Below, in pieces: positions 1 through 9,456 of a stretch of 64,000 nt of DNA (its first letter is position 1; every line of letters begins with the position of its first letter). The notes below the pieces were generated by a model. The model searched no databases. It was not told the DNA's origin and saw nothing but the letters and a program-made list of their open reading frames with translations. Source of the stretch: Vibrio lentus (GTDB taxonomy: Bacteria > Pseudomonadota > Gammaproteobacteria > Enterobacterales > Vibrionaceae). The position numbers were made by a program, and so were the translations under genes. Where the stretch lies: assembly GCF_030409755.1 (NCBI RefSeq), contig NZ_JAUFQE010000002.1, positions 3,596,001-3,660,000 on the forward strand, in the 5' to 3' direction.

Positions 1-291
1 TACAACACCAACACCATATTTTTCAAAAGATGGCAGTTTAATTCCAAGCTTAACGGCTTCTTCTAGCAAGAATTCGTGCGGCTTCTGTAGCAGGATACCT
101 GCACCATCACCAGAACACGGATCGCAGCCTTGGCCGCCACGGTGTTCCATACGTGCAAGCATATCGAGTGCTTGAGTTACTACATCATGAGATTTGCGAT
201 TCTTTAGATGCGCAACAAAACCGATACCACAAGCGTCATGCTCCAGTTCAGGAGTATACAGACCCTGTGAGTTCTGCTCTTGATCTACCAT
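1..291 (-). CDS. gltB: Glutamate synthase large subunit, N-terminal part (cut by window edge)
   Basis: Only the first 97 codons are inside the window, reading leftward from an ATG at 291. The large subunit of NADPH-dependent glutamate synthase makes two glutamates from glutamine and 2-oxoglutarate. The visible part is the start of the class II glutamine amidotransferase domain. Cys21, in EHDACGIGF, is the expected N-terminal nucleophile after removal of a 20-residue propeptide. The stretch LARMEHRGGQG followed by SGDGAGILLQKP is characteristic of GltB amidotransferase domains. The gene diverges from yhcC, the arrangement I recall from E. coli. The identification is firm; the rest of the protein cannot be judged here. 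Confidence 0.95.
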   Translation of the reverse strand, partial: MVDQEQNSQGLYTPELEHDACGIGFVAHLKNRKSHDVVTQALDMLARMEHRGGQGCDPCSGDGAGILLQKPHEFLLEEAVKLGIKLPSFEKYGVGVV

Positions 292-823
292 AGATACATC
301 CTTCCAGTTAAATCTAGGCGCAACTTATTTGTATATAAAGTTAGCCTTGTCCTTTTATATTTATGGGTCTAAACCTGCCTATGCTGGCGGTTTGAATCCT
401 TTCCGTATCTCGCAGGAAAAGTATTGCGAGAAAAACAATCCTTAGTGATATCCGTTTATTTTTAGCCACAAACTAGTGGTTTATATAGGTGGGATATGGA
501 TATCACCGACTTATTAACAAGTTTCCGTTGTAAGTAAATACACAAAAATAGCCAATATGTGTAAGTATCCTACAATTTTGTCTAGGCGAATTGCAATGAA
601 AGTTGCCCCATGTAGACCATTTTTTTCGTTTTATTTTGAATTTAATGTCTAACAAATGTGCAACATTAGGCAGATAGAGCCGATTTTTTGCATGTTTATT
701 GATATTTGATAGGTTGCTCGCAAAAGGCCTTGAGTAAACTAATTGGTTGAATTTTGCAGGGATGTAATTTTTTTTCAGAAATAGACTGATATTCATTCTT
801 ATTTACTTGAGCACTTTCAAAAT
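292..823. other. gltB-yhcC divergent intergenic region
   Basis: This 532-base AT-rich region holds no convincing gene; a 97-codon minus-strand frame at 503-796 has no ribosome-binding site or recognisable protein. It contains an imperfect palindrome: GTGATATCC at 445-453 pairs with GGATATCAC at 498-506, with a smaller CCAC/GTGG pair inside. It lies about 150-215 bases upstream of gltB and could be a leader structure or regulator site. I cannot assign it. Confidence 0.5.
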
Positions 824-1777
824 ATGCAATTACACGAGTTGGTTAATACTATCGGCCAAGACCTTCAGCGCCGTTATGGCGAAAAGGTTCACAAACTGAC
901 ACTGCACGGCGGTTTTAGCTGCCCAAACCGCGATGGCACAATCGGCCGTGGTGGGTGTACTTTCTGTAATGTCGCTTCATTTGCCGACGAACAAACTCAA
1001 ATTCAAAGTATTGCTGACCAGCTAAAAGATCGTGCGGGTGAAATTGCCCGAGCTAAGAAGTACCTTGCCTATTTTCAGGCTTACACCAGTACTTATGCTG
1101 AAGTACAAGTGCTCAAGAATATGTATGAAGAAGCGCTTAGAGCACCGGGTGCTGATATTGTTGGTTTGTGTGTAGGAACAAGACCTGATTGTGTTCCTGA
1201 TTCTGTGTTAGAACTGCTGGCGGGTTATGTGGAGCAAGGCTATGAAATATGGCTTGAGCTAGGCTTACAAACCGCAAACGACAAAACATTGAAGCGGATT
1301 AATCGTGGTCATGATTTTGCGGTGTATGAAACGATCACCCAGCGTGCACGTGCTCTAGGAATAAAGGTGTGTACCCACCTGATTGTTGGCCTGCCGAAGG
1401 AAACTAAAGCCGATAATCTTGAAACTTTAAACAAAGTACTCGCCGTTGGTACCGATGGTATCAAATTGCATGGACTGCATATTGTAGAGGGCAGCACTAT
1501 GGCCAAGGCGTGGAAAGCTGGCAAGCTCGAGGCACCAACGCTGGAGGAGTACATTGATATCGCCAGTGCAATTATCCAACGCACGCCTGCTCATGTGGTT
1601 TATCACCGAGTTTCTTCTGCTGCACGACGTCCAACACTGCTCTCTCCTTTGTGGTGTGAGAACCGATGGCTAGCGATGACAGAAATTGGTCGCTCGTTAG
1701 ACAAGACGGGCGCTCAAGGCATTGAAACGGGCGCCGCATTTGAATACACATTACCTGTATTAAACAGCGGGAATTGA
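824..1777 (+). CDS. yhcC: Radical SAM protein, YhcC/TIGR01212 family
   Basis: A 317-residue radical SAM protein close in length to E. coli YhcC (about 309). The cluster cysteines are C33, C45 and C48 in CPNRDGTIGRGGCTFC, the widely spaced pattern of the Elp3-like radical SAM branch rather than the common CxxxCxxC. Further family stretches are VGTRPDCVPD, LELGLQTA and a C-terminal ARRPTLLSPLWCENRW. The start is supported by alignment from the first residue with the E. coli protein; the upstream ribosome-binding site is weak. YhcC itself has no settled function that I know of. It sits between gltB and arcB as in E. coli, with a diguanylate cyclase gene inserted before arcB. Confidence 0.93.
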   Translation: MQLHELVNTIGQDLQRRYGEKVHKLTLHGGFSCPNRDGTIGRGGCTFCNVASFADEQTQIQSIADQLKDRAGEIARAKKYLAYFQAYTSTYAEVQVLKNMYEEALRAPGADIVGLCVGTRPDCVPDSVLELLAGYVEQGYEIWLELGLQTANDKTLKRINRGHDFAVYETITQRARALGIKVCTHLIVGLPKETKADNLETLNKVLAVGTDGIKLHGLHIVEGSTMAKAWKAGKLEAPTLEEYIDIASAIIQRTPAHVVYHRVSSAARRPTLLSPLWCENRWLAMTEIGRSLDKTGAQGIETGAAFEYTLPVLNSGN

Positions 1778-1869
1778 TAGATTTGAGCAGAAAGTAGGTA
1801 ACAGCAGATAATCCCCATAATTAGTGGTAACATTTCCCTCACAGAATTAATGGTAAAGATTGAGAGTAA

Positions 1870-3621
1870 ATGGAACTGGTTATGACTTGGTTGTGGGACA
1901 GGGCGTATGGCTACGGTATTTATATCGTGATCATTCTGCTTATTGGTCTCATCTGCTGGCACCTTTATTCTCGTTATCAGTTACATATAGAAAAACTTCT
2001 ACTTGCTACGCCATCACCACTCTACTTTGTCGACATCCGAAGTGGCGAAATTTTATATGCTAATCGTCAAGCGATGCAGTTACTCGGCATTCGTCAAATT
2101 GGTATCAATTTTCGCTTTCCCACCATCGAGAGTGAGAATAGCTTTCGTCATTATTTGACCAATCATCGTAACTCCCGAGCGTTTGAACAGCTTTCACTTT
2201 GGGCGCTTTCAGAGTTCGAATTTTTCAAAGTGAATTTGGTTGGTCGTCGGATCGTTTTTAGAAGTAAAAGCGCGTGGATGATCCATGCATCCCCCTATAA
2301 AAATACCGATGAAGAATATTCTCAAGAAGTGCGTGAGTTAAATGTCTCGCGTACTGCCTTAGACTCTTTATCTGAGTTGATCTATGTGAAAGATCCAAAG
2401 GGTGAGTTGGTTGCGAGTAACCGATCTTTTAAGAAGTTTTGGCATGGTCGCCCAGAAGAAGGCACCTTGAGTGTTTCTGGTGGTGCATTGAAAGGTCGTG
2501 TGAGTGAACGATCTTGGACCACGGATCAAGATGGCAAAAGTTGCCTGCTCGAAACATATCAAAGTGTTTTACTATCTCAAGATGGTGAAACCATAGGAAC
2601 GCTTTCTATTAGTCATGACGTGACCGACTGGCATGACATGCAGCAGAAACTGCGTGGTGAGATGGAAAGGCGTAAAGATACCGAAGTGGCTCTTGCTCAG
2701 CGTGACACCATCTTACAAAACATCTTAGAAGCGAGCCCTGACTCCATTGGTATCTTCAATGAGAACATGGTGTATCAAGCGTGTAATAAGCCGTTTGTGG
2801 CGGCGCTGGGTATCTCTGAAGTATCGGATTTAGTGGGTAAGCGTTTGCAAGATGTGGTGCCTAACAGCATGTACTTGCGTCTTTCAGATACGGATCAGCA
2901 AGTGCTTCATCAAGGTAAATCGCTGCGTTACATTGATAAGGTGGTTTCCAGTGATGGCGAGTTCACTTGGTATGATGTTGTGAAGTCACCGTTTAGGGAT
3001 CCGGCTTCGAGTACCAATGGTGTGTTGATCATGGCGCGTGATATCACCGAGCGTTATTTAGCGGAGCAGAAGCTTGAAGAAGCGAACCTTGAACTTGAAC
3101 GTTTGAGCTTTATGGACAGTCTTACTCAAGTCTCTAACCGACGTCGTTTTGATGAACAGTTATCGACACTGTGGCACTACCATGTGCGAGAGAAGTTACC
3201 ACTGACCATCATGCTGTGTGATATCGACTTCTTTAAAGGCTATAACGACTTTTATGGTCACCAACAAGGTGATGATGCACTCGTTCAGGTTTCTCAGGCA
3301 TTTAAGCAAGTGCTGAATCGTTCATCGGATTGTGTGGCGCGCTACGGTGGTGAAGAGTTCGGCTTTATTCTGCCTAATACGACGACTGACGGCGCATTGC
3401 TGGTGGCAAAACGCATTCATGACGAAGTACAAAAGCTCGGTATTGAACATCAAGACTCGGCAGTCTCTGAACTCGTGACAGTCAGTATCGGTATTATCTC
3501 TTATATACCGACACCGAATGATGAAATGGAGTCGGCGGTTGCATTGGCTGACAGCGCGCTCTATCAAGCGAAATCTGATGGCCGGAATCAATCAAGCGTA
3601 CATCCATCTTCAATTGGTTAA
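1870..3621 (+). CDS. Membrane-anchored PAS-GGDEF diguanylate cyclase
   Basis: A 583-residue sensor-type diguanylate cyclase, predicted to make cyclic di-GMP from two GTP at the inner membrane. One membrane segment lies at about residues 10-32. PAS-like domains follow at roughly 40-140 and 155-260, and a clearer one at about 275-395 ending in the PAC-type stretch MARDITERYLAEQ. A short coiled linker leads to a GGDEF domain at about 415-575. The active-site motif is GGEEF within RYGGEEFGFILP, so it should be active. RSSD, five residues before GGEEF, matches the RxxD inhibitory site for product feedback. It lies between yhcC and arcB, genes that are adjacent in E. coli, so it may sense redox or metabolic state together with ArcB. 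That link is inference; no specific ligand can be read from the sequence. Confidence 0.92.
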   Translation: MELVMTWLWDRAYGYGIYIVIILLIGLICWHLYSRYQLHIEKLLLATPSPLYFVDIRSGEILYANRQAMQLLGIRQIGINFRFPTIESENSFRHYLTNHRNSRAFEQLSLWALSEFEFFKVNLVGRRIVFRSKSAWMIHASPYKNTDEEYSQEVRELNVSRTALDSLSELIYVKDPKGELVASNRSFKKFWHGRPEEGTLSVSGGALKGRVSERSWTTDQDGKSCLLETYQSVLLSQDGETIGTLSISHDVTDWHDMQQKLRGEMERRKDTEVALAQRDTILQNILEASPDSIGIFNENMVYQACNKPFVAALGISEVSDLVGKRLQDVVPNSMYLRLSDTDQQVLHQGKSLRYIDKVVSSDGEFTWYDVVKSPFRDPASSTNGVLIMARDITERYLAEQKLEEANLELERLSFMDSLTQVSNRRRFDEQLSTLWHYHVREKLPLTIMLCDIDFFKGYNDFYGHQQGDDALVQVSQAFKQVLNRSSDCVARYGGEEFGFILPNTTTDGALLVAKRIHDEVQKLGIEHQDSAVSELVTVSIGIISYIPTPNDEMESAVALADSALYQAKSDGRNQSSVHPSSIG

Positions 3622-3788
3622 GACTATAAATTACTTCATTTCATTGACCGTGCTGTTTTTGCTTGGTCGGCATATTATTAATTAACCACGATATTGCTTT
3701 GAATCTCTTGCTGCGTGTGATGTAGCTAGCTTACCTCCCATCTTCAAACAGGGTAGAATGTTGCTAGTCTTATCGCATGGAGCGCTAA

Positions 3789-6122
3789 ATGAAACCCATG
3801 AAAAATCTTGCCCAGTATTACGTCGATCTGCTCGTAAAACTGGGGATTGTCCGCTTTTCTATCTTACTCGCCTTAGCGCTTGTTGCCCTCGCTGTTGTTG
3901 TGCAAGTAGGTATCACCCTAGCACTCAAAGGTAATGTCGATGATATCGACATTGTCCGTTCCGTTTTCTTTGGTCTGGTGATTACCCCTTGGGCGGTTTA
4001 TTTCCTTTCTGTGGTTGTTGATCAACTTGAAGAATCCCGTCAAAGGCTAGCTAAGTTAGTCTCTAAACTTGGCGATATGCGTGAACGTGACCAAGAACTC
4101 AACAACAAGCTCCAGCTTAATATTGAAAAGCTGAATCAAGAAATTGAAGAGCGTGAAAAAGCAGAAGAAGCTCGTGCGGAAGCGATGCACGACCTTGAGA
4201 ACGAGGTGTTTCAACGTGAACGTACTCAGCTCGAATTGGCTGAACGCACCGCACTGCTGCGCTCATTTATCGATGCTTCTCCCGACCTGATTTACTATCG
4301 TAATGAAGATGGTGTTTTCTCAGGTTGTAACCGTGCGGTTGAAGAGCTGACAGGGAAAACTGAGAAAGACTTAGTGGGTTTGACTCCTTGGGATGTCTAT
4401 AGCAAAGAGATCGCTCAACAGGTTATTGAAACCGATAAGAAAGTGTTTGCCGACAATCAAGCTCTGACCTACGACCAATGGCTGGAATATCCTGATGGTC
4501 GTAAGAGCTATTTCGAGCTACGTAAAGTGCCTTTCTACAGTAAAGATGGTCGTCATCTGGGCTTAGTGGGTTTTGGTCGCGATATTACGGAACGTAAAGA
4601 GCATCAAGAATCACTAGAGAAAGCCAGTCGCGATAAGACTACCTTTATCTCAACCATCAGTCATGAACTAAGAACGCCACTCAATGGCATCATCGGCTTG
4701 AGCCGTATGTTGTTGGATAGTCAGTTGACCACTGAGCAGCGTAAACACATGCAAACCATTAAGGTGAGTGCGGTGACGCTGGGTAATATCTTTAACGATA
4801 TTATCGATATGGATAAGTTTGATCGCCGTAAACTAGAGTTGCTTCCAACTCCGATTAACTTCGAAGATTTCGTTGCCGAGATGGAGAGTATCTCCGCTCT
4901 GATGGCAGAACAGAAAGGCTTACGATTCGATCTGGAAAGGTTATCGGACTTGCCAACCTCAGTTAAAGTGGATGGCACACGCCTAAGACAAGTGCTGTGG
5001 AACTTGGTCAGCAATGCCATGAAGTTCACCAAAGATGGTGGCGTGGTGATGACGGTCAGTGCAGATATCGACGGTGACTTTGCCGATATCACCATGGAAG
5101 TCGAAGATACGGGAATCGGCATACCTGAAAGCGAAGTCGATAAAATTTTCGCCATGTACTATCAGGTGAAGTCTGGTTCTGACAATCTGCATGCGGTAGG
5201 CACAGGCATTGGCCTTGCGGTATCGAAGCAGTTGATCAACATGATGGACGGCGACATTGACGTTACCAGTGAAGAGGGCTTCGGCAGTACCTTTACGGTT
5301 TCTATTCGTGTGCCGGTGAATCACGATACTCAGGCTCTGATTAAGACACCAAGAAAGCAGTCGAATCTTAAAATCTTCATGGTCGAAGATATTGAACTCA
5401 ACATTACGGTCGCTCGCTCTCTGCTGGAAAGCTTAGGTCATGAAGTTACGGTAGTGATGACAGGGCAAGAGGCACAAATTGTTTTCCATCCAGAAGACTA
5501 TGATTTGGTGTTGCTAGATATCCAACTGCCAGATATGACAGGTTTCGATATTGCTCAGTACTATCGAGAGAAATACAGCAAGCTACCGCCATTAGTCGCC
5601 TTAACGGCCAATGTTTTAAACAATAAACAAGAATATCTACAAAAAGGAATGGATGAAGCGATTAGTAAGCCACTGTCGGTGAAAGCCATCCAAGACGTGA
5701 TATCTAAATTTATTGAGAACACTCCTGAAGTGATAGAAAAAGCAGAGGTTGTTAAACCGGTTGTTTCTTCGATTGATACCACTTTGCTTGATACTGATAT
5801 GTTAGAGTCTTATGTTGACATTGTTGGACCGAAACCGGTTTTGGATAGCATCGTGATGTTTGAAGATATGATGCCGGAGTATATGGAAATATTGAACTCC
5901 AACATGGTCGCAAAAGATCAAGCGAGCATCGTTTCTGAAGCGCACAAGATCAAAGGTGCCGCAGGTTCAATTGGCTTGAAGCGTATTCAGCAAGTTGCTC
6001 AGAAAGCTCAATCACCAGATATGCCTGCTTGGTGGGAGAATATTTCAGATTGGGTCGATGAAATTAATAACGAATACCAGAATGACATTGAAGTCTTAAA
6101 GAGTTGGTTAAATCAAAGGTAG
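3789..6122 (+). CDS. arcB: Aerobic respiration control sensor kinase ArcB
   Basis: A 777-residue hybrid histidine kinase matching ArcB in length and layout. Two membrane segments (about residues 20-45 and 58-78) are followed by a coiled-coil linker (about 85-150) and a PAS domain (about 155-270). The kinase H-box ISHELRTPLNG places the primary His at residue 292. The ATPase domain shows NLVSNAMKFT and DTGIGIP. A receiver domain has its Asp near residue 577 in LLDIQLPDMTG, and a C-terminal HPt domain has its His near residue 719 in EAHKIKGAAGS. ArcB responds to quinone redox state and phosphorylates ArcA, whose gene lies close by at 6704-7420 on the other strand. That closeness is characteristic of Vibrio; the two genes are far apart in E. 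coli. Confidence 0.97.
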   Translation: MKPMKNLAQYYVDLLVKLGIVRFSILLALALVALAVVVQVGITLALKGNVDDIDIVRSVFFGLVITPWAVYFLSVVVDQLEESRQRLAKLVSKLGDMRERDQELNNKLQLNIEKLNQEIEEREKAEEARAEAMHDLENEVFQRERTQLELAERTALLRSFIDASPDLIYYRNEDGVFSGCNRAVEELTGKTEKDLVGLTPWDVYSKEIAQQVIETDKKVFADNQALTYDQWLEYPDGRKSYFELRKVPFYSKDGRHLGLVGFGRDITERKEHQESLEKASRDKTTFISTISHELRTPLNGIIGLSRMLLDSQLTTEQRKHMQTIKVSAVTLGNIFNDIIDMDKFDRRKLELLPTPINFEDFVAEMESISALMAEQKGLRFDLERLSDLPTSVKVDGTRLRQVLWNLVSNAMKFTKDGGVVMTVSADIDGDFADITMEVEDTGIGIPESEVDKIFAMYYQVKSGSDNLHAVGTGIGLAVSKQLINMMDGDIDVTSEEGFGSTFTVSIRVPVNHDTQALIKTPRKQSNLKIFMVEDIELNITVARSLLESLGHEVTVVMTGQEAQIVFHPEDYDLVLLDIQLPDMTGFDIAQYYREKYSKLPPLVALTANVLNNKQEYLQKGMDEAISKPLSVKAIQDVISKFIENTPEVIEKAEVVKPVVSSIDTTLLDTDMLESYVDIVGPKPVLDSIVMFEDMMPEYMEILNSNMVAKDQASIVSEAHKIKGAAGSIGLKRIQQVAQKAQSPDMPAWWENISDWVDEINNEYQNDIEVLKSWLNQR

Positions 6123-6129
6123 AAGAATA

Positions 6130-6573
6130 ATGAAAAAATTAGCATTCGCCGCATGCGTTGTGGCATTAGCGGGTTGTTCTGCACCACAAGTTGAATGGCA
6201 GCAAGACAATCAAGTAGAAGTATCTGCAGCAACAGTCACAATGAAAAGCAACCTTTGGCACAACAAGATGCCAACGATTGGCGAGACTCAAGATAAGACT
6301 CTGCATGGTGCTATCTACCTAGAGTCAGACTCACAACTGCCAGCAACGCTTGCGGTTGAGAGTGTGACGGTTAAACAGGGTGCAGACACCTTGTTGGTAA
6401 CGGCTGACGATCTTGATTTAAGAACGCACAGTGAAACTCAGTGGGAAGTCGCTTTTGTATGGCAGCTAGAGATCGACAGCGAACAGCCTGTTGATGTTGC
6501 AGTAGAGCTTAAAGATGGCGAAACCGTGAAGTGGTTGGTAGAGAAAGACGTGAAGGTTGATACTGTCTACTAA
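6130..6573 (+). CDS. Small predicted lipoprotein of unknown function
   Basis: A 147-residue protein with a lipoprotein signal peptide: a basic start, a hydrophobic stretch, then the lipobox LAGC with Cys16 as the lipidated residue. The mature part has no transmembrane segment and looks like a compact beta-rich domain. I do not recognise a family. It starts seven bases after the arcB stop and is probably co-transcribed with arcB; a strong terminator follows. The position next to arcB/arcA is suggestive but gives no function. Confidence 0.8.
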   Translation: MKKLAFAACVVALAGCSAPQVEWQQDNQVEVSAATVTMKSNLWHNKMPTIGETQDKTLHGAIYLESDSQLPATLAVESVTVKQGADTLLVTADDLDLRTHSETQWEVAFVWQLEIDSEQPVDVAVELKDGETVKWLVEKDVKVDTVY

Positions 6574-6609
6574 TTGACTTGCCTAATGGTTCACGTTGAA
6601 TGAATAACA

Positions 6610-6643
6610 AAAAAGGGAGAATGCGTTGGCATTCTCCCTTTTT
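6610..6643. terminator. Bidirectional terminator between the lipoprotein gene and arcA
   Basis: A stem of AAAGGGAGAATGC with its complement and a GTTG loop, flanked by A and T tracts. It can end both the arcB-lipoprotein transcript and the converging arcA transcript. Confidence 0.9.
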
Positions 6644-6703
6644 AATAACGATTGATTCGGCTTCTGATGTTAGCAGCACTAAACGGGCATAAGCGTAATC
6701 GAA

Positions 6704-7420
6704 TTAGTCTTCTAGGTCACCACAGAAGCGGTAGCCTTCACCGTGAATCGTAGCGATGATTTCTGGCGTACCAGAAACAGATTCAAAGTGCTTACGAATA
6801 CGACGGATTGTTACGTCTACAGTACGATCGTGTGGCTTAAGCTCACGGCCAGTCATCTTCTTAAGAAGGTCAGCACGTGTTTGGATCTTACCTGGGTTCT
6901 CACAGAAGTGAAGTAGAGCACGGAACTCTGAACGAGGTAGCTTGTAGCCTTCGCCATCTGGGCTAACCAGAGAACGACTGTTGATGTCTAGTACCCAACC
7001 GTTGAACTCGTACTTCTCAACGCTACGTTTTTCTTCTTGAACAGAGCTTGTGCTCATTGAACGGTTAAGAAGGTTACGTGCACGAATAGTCAGTTCACGA
7101 GGGTTGAAAGGCTTAGTGATGTAGTCATCAGCGCCGATTTCTAGGCCAAGGATCTTATCAACTTCATTATCACGACCCGTTAAGAACATAAGCGCTACAT
7201 TTGCTTGCTCACGTAGTTCACGCGCAAGTAGTAGGCCATTCTTACCAGGAAGGTTGATGTCCATAATTACAAGGTTAACTTGGTTGTCAGATAGCACTTG
7301 GTGCATCTCTTCACCGTCGCTAGCCTCAAAAACAGCATATCCCTCTGCTTCAAAAATACTCTTTAGAGTGTTACGAGTTACTTGCTCATCTTCAACGATA
7401 AGAATCTGCGGGGTTTGCAT
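6704..7420 (-). CDS. arcA: Two-component response regulator ArcA
   Basis: A 238-residue OmpR-family response regulator, the usual ArcA length. The start is the ATG at 7420 ([12 protein letters not shown]); the frame stays open 35 codons upstream, but those are AT-rich and unlike ArcA. The receiver domain spans about residues 1-120, with acidic residues near the start, phospho-acceptor D54 in VIMDINLPG, and the conserved Lys in [11 protein letters not shown]. The winged-helix DNA-binding domain covers about 135-235 and ends with [13 protein letters not shown]. ArcA represses aerobic respiration genes when phosphorylated by ArcB. It faces arcB across the shared terminator. Confidence 0.97.
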   Translation of the reverse strand: MQTPQILIVEDEQVTRNTLKSIFEAEGYAVFEASDGEEMHQVLSDNQVNLVIMDINLPGKNGLLLARELREQANVALMFLTGRDNEVDKILGLEIGADDYITKPFNPRELTIRARNLLNRSMSTSSVQEEKRSVEKYEFNGWVLDINSRSLVSPDGEGYKLPRSEFRALLHFCENPGKIQTRADLLKKMTGRELKPHDRTVDVTIRRIRKHFESVSGTPEIIATIHGEGYRFCGDLED

Positions 7421-7998
7421 TTGGCGGTACCTAAATTTGTGACGAAACTGTGCTAATAGAATAAATTCTAGGCAAAAACATAACATACAGGTAATGTAAT
7501 TTTGATGATAACTTAAAGTTTTCAAAAAAACACTTACTTCCAGCTATCTGCCTTCCTTGAAGTATTGCCCAATAACGTAGATCCAGTACGCCTTTCAATC
7601 ATTCTGTTAGTGATTGCAATGGATTCTATAATGTTAACAGCATGCTAACAACGCGAGAATGTTAATTCCATTCACTTTGTTGATTTACATCAATTGCCGT
7701 ATCGCAACAAACTTTAATAGTATGGCTACAACTTAACCAATGTTATGGTGATTATTTAGCAGCAAAACTAGAATGATTATTCGAGGTAGTTATCACATCT
7801 CGCCTGCTAAAGACCAGATTATGAACCAAGGAAGCTGAAAGCTGTCCTTAGAGTCTAGTAGATAAATATGCGCAATCAACTCTAATTCAATATTAAATTG
7901 CGCATAGAACAATGAAAACAAAGGATTAATTCTAACAACATATAAAAGCATAGAGGCACACCCGCATTAGCCGGCAACGCCTTTCTCACGGAGGATAT
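7421..7998. other. arcA upstream region with an inverted repeat
   Basis: This 578-base AT-rich region without a credible gene should contain the arcA promoter. A perfect 10-bp inverted repeat, TATGCGCAAT at 7867-7876 and ATTGCGCATA at 7897-7906, lies about 90-130 bases before the RraA-like gene. It has no T-run after it, so an operator or mRNA structure is more likely than a terminator. A ribosome-binding site, GGAGG, precedes the next gene. Confidence 0.5.
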
Positions 7999-8484
7999 AT
8001 GCACGATATAACACCTGATTTGTGTGACGAGTTTGAAAGCAAAGTCACCCTACTGAACATGCCATTACAGAACTTCGGCCAACGTGGTGCGTTCTGGGGA
8101 AAAATTGTAACAGTTCGTTGTTATCACGATAATTCCAAGGTTCGTGAGGTTTTAGAGACCGATGGCTGCGGCAAAGTACTCGTTGTAGACGGTAATGGCT
8201 CGTGTCAAAAAGCGTTACTTGGCGACCAATTGGCGATTCTAGCCATAGAAAATGGTTGGGAAGGTGTCATTGTGAATGGTGCGGTTCGAGATGTGGCGAT
8301 GATGGCGCAGATGGATCTTGGTATTCAAGCTCTAGGAGCCTCTCCATTTAAAACTGAGAAGCACGGTGTTGGGCAAGTTAATGTCACGCTCACGGTACAT
8401 AATCAACTGATTCAACCGGGCGATTATATTTATGCTGACTGGAACGGTGTCTTAATCTCAACGGAATTGTTGATTGAATCTTAA
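7999..8484 (+). CDS. RraA-like protein / putative HMG aldolase family
   Basis: A 161-residue protein of the RraA / 4-hydroxy-4-methyl-2-oxoglutarate aldolase fold. Family stretches are [35 protein letters not shown] and [12 protein letters not shown]. The Arg-Asp pair in AVRD is the one used by the aldolases; E. coli RraA, the RNase E inhibitor, has Arg-Gln there. The length equals RraA, and the C-terminal [14 protein letters not shown] is typical. The true RNase E regulator is usually next to menA in vibrios, so this is probably a paralogue with either a metabolic or a regulatory role. It stands alone with its own GGAGG site. I am sure of the fold and unsure of the reaction. Confidence 0.85.
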   Translation: MHDITPDLCDEFESKVTLLNMPLQNFGQRGAFWGKIVTVRCYHDNSKVREVLETDGCGKVLVVDGNGSCQKALLGDQLAILAIENGWEGVIVNGAVRDVAMMAQMDLGIQALGASPFKTEKHGVGQVNVTLTVHNQLIQPGDYIYADWNGVLISTELLIES

Positions 8485-8513
8485 CGGGCTTATCAATCAA
8501 GAAGTGAGATAGA

Positions 8514-8990
8514 TTAGAAACGAAAGCCCAATCCCACTTCAACACCGCGTTGCCACTCTTCATAATCAAGGGTGGCATGCATATCTAAATTGTCTGTTAG
8601 CTGGACACGGCTCGACACTTCGGCGGCCACTGACTTGTCGTTATCTTCTGTCTCGTCTTTATAGGTATGCAGAGAGCTGTTGAAAGAGATGCGTTCAGAG
8701 AATTGATAGCTCACTCCACTCAAGAAACCACTTTCGTATTTGAGAGAGTCACTGTTAATACGTGCTCCCACATAAAGGTCAACATCAGCAAATAGACTGT
8801 AGGAATAGCCGCTGTCTACTTTCCACGTATCAAAGCTTTCGCTAGAAGCGTTTTGGGTTGAGATAAAGAACTTATGAGAAGAGCTGTCTATCTGGCTTGG
8901 TAGCAGAGGTAAACCGCTTAATATAGGTAAGTCATCCGCAGAACAAACAGCAGGCACAGCAAAGACTAAAAGAATAAGTAATCTCTTCAC
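8514..8990 (-). CDS. Predicted exported outer-membrane-type protein
   Basis: A 158-residue protein starting at a GTG (8990) preceded by AGGAGTGGGAA. It has a clear signal peptide with likely cleavage after VCSA. The mature part has alternating polar and hydrophobic stretches rich in Ser, Tyr and Asp and ends in GLGFRF, a terminal aromatic residue typical of beta-barrel outer-membrane proteins. I do not recognise the family. The length would suit a small barrel of about eight strands. It converges with the RraA-like gene, with 29 bases between their stops. Confidence 0.7.
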   Translation of the reverse strand: MKRLLILLVFAVPAVCSADDLPILSGLPLLPSQIDSSSHKFFISTQNASSESFDTWKVDSGYSYSLFADVDLYVGARINSDSLKYESGFLSGVSYQFSERISFNSSLHTYKDETEDNDKSVAAEVSSRVQLTDNLDMHATLDYEEWQRGVEVGLGFRF

Positions 8991-9294
8991 TTCCCACTCC
9001 TGATGTCATTATTATTGTTCTTCGAACGTTATCGTTCAATTAAAGCACAGAATTTGTACGTTCGCTGCACAATCGATATAGCATTTTGTTATGACTATAT
9101 ATGCAACTGCTCACCTTTGTTTGTTTGATGAGTTAATCCAGTCTCTGAATGGCAGGCTGATGCAGGGTGTTTTATCCCTTAAATGACGGTTTGCTCTGAA
9201 AAACGGTGTGAATGTAAAAAAAACGCAACTTTTCATTGACGTCTAGTGGTAAAAATTGATACACGTAGAGTAAAGCACAAGCAGAGAATTTGAT

Positions 9295-9372
9295 ATGCAG
9301 CACGTAAGCCACCTAGTAATGACCACCACCATTATTATTACCGACATTCACATTGTTGGGGCAGGCTGCTAA
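9295..9372 (+). CDS. thrL: thr operon leader peptide
   Basis: A 25-codon leader starting at ATG 9295 with a dense run of regulatory codons: Met-Thr-Thr-Thr-Ile-Ile-Ile-Thr, then Ile-His-Ile further on. Ribosome stalling at Thr or Ile codons when those charged tRNAs are scarce should prevent formation of the downstream terminator. The position just before an intrinsic terminator and thrA is the classical thrLABC design. It is too short to be found by ordinary gene calling. Confidence 0.93.
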   Translation: MQHVSHLVMTTTIIITDIHIVGAGC

Positions 9373-9384
9373 GTAACGGATTTT

Positions 9385-9426
9385 AAAAAAAAGGCCTGTA
9401 TCCAACAAGATACAGGCCTTTTTTTG
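9385..9426 (+). terminator. thr operon attenuator
   Basis: A GC-containing stem, GGCCTGTATC pairing with GATACAGGCC around a CAACAA loop, flanked by A-rich sequence and followed by seven or more T. It lies between thrL and thrA and fits a transcription attenuator. Confidence 0.93.
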
Positions 9427-9456
9427 TACCATTTTTTATGACTTATGGAGAAAGGG

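Noticed and set aside
503..796. 97-codon minus-strand frame in the gltB-yhcC gap
   Set aside because: AT-rich, no ribosome-binding site and no recognisable protein.
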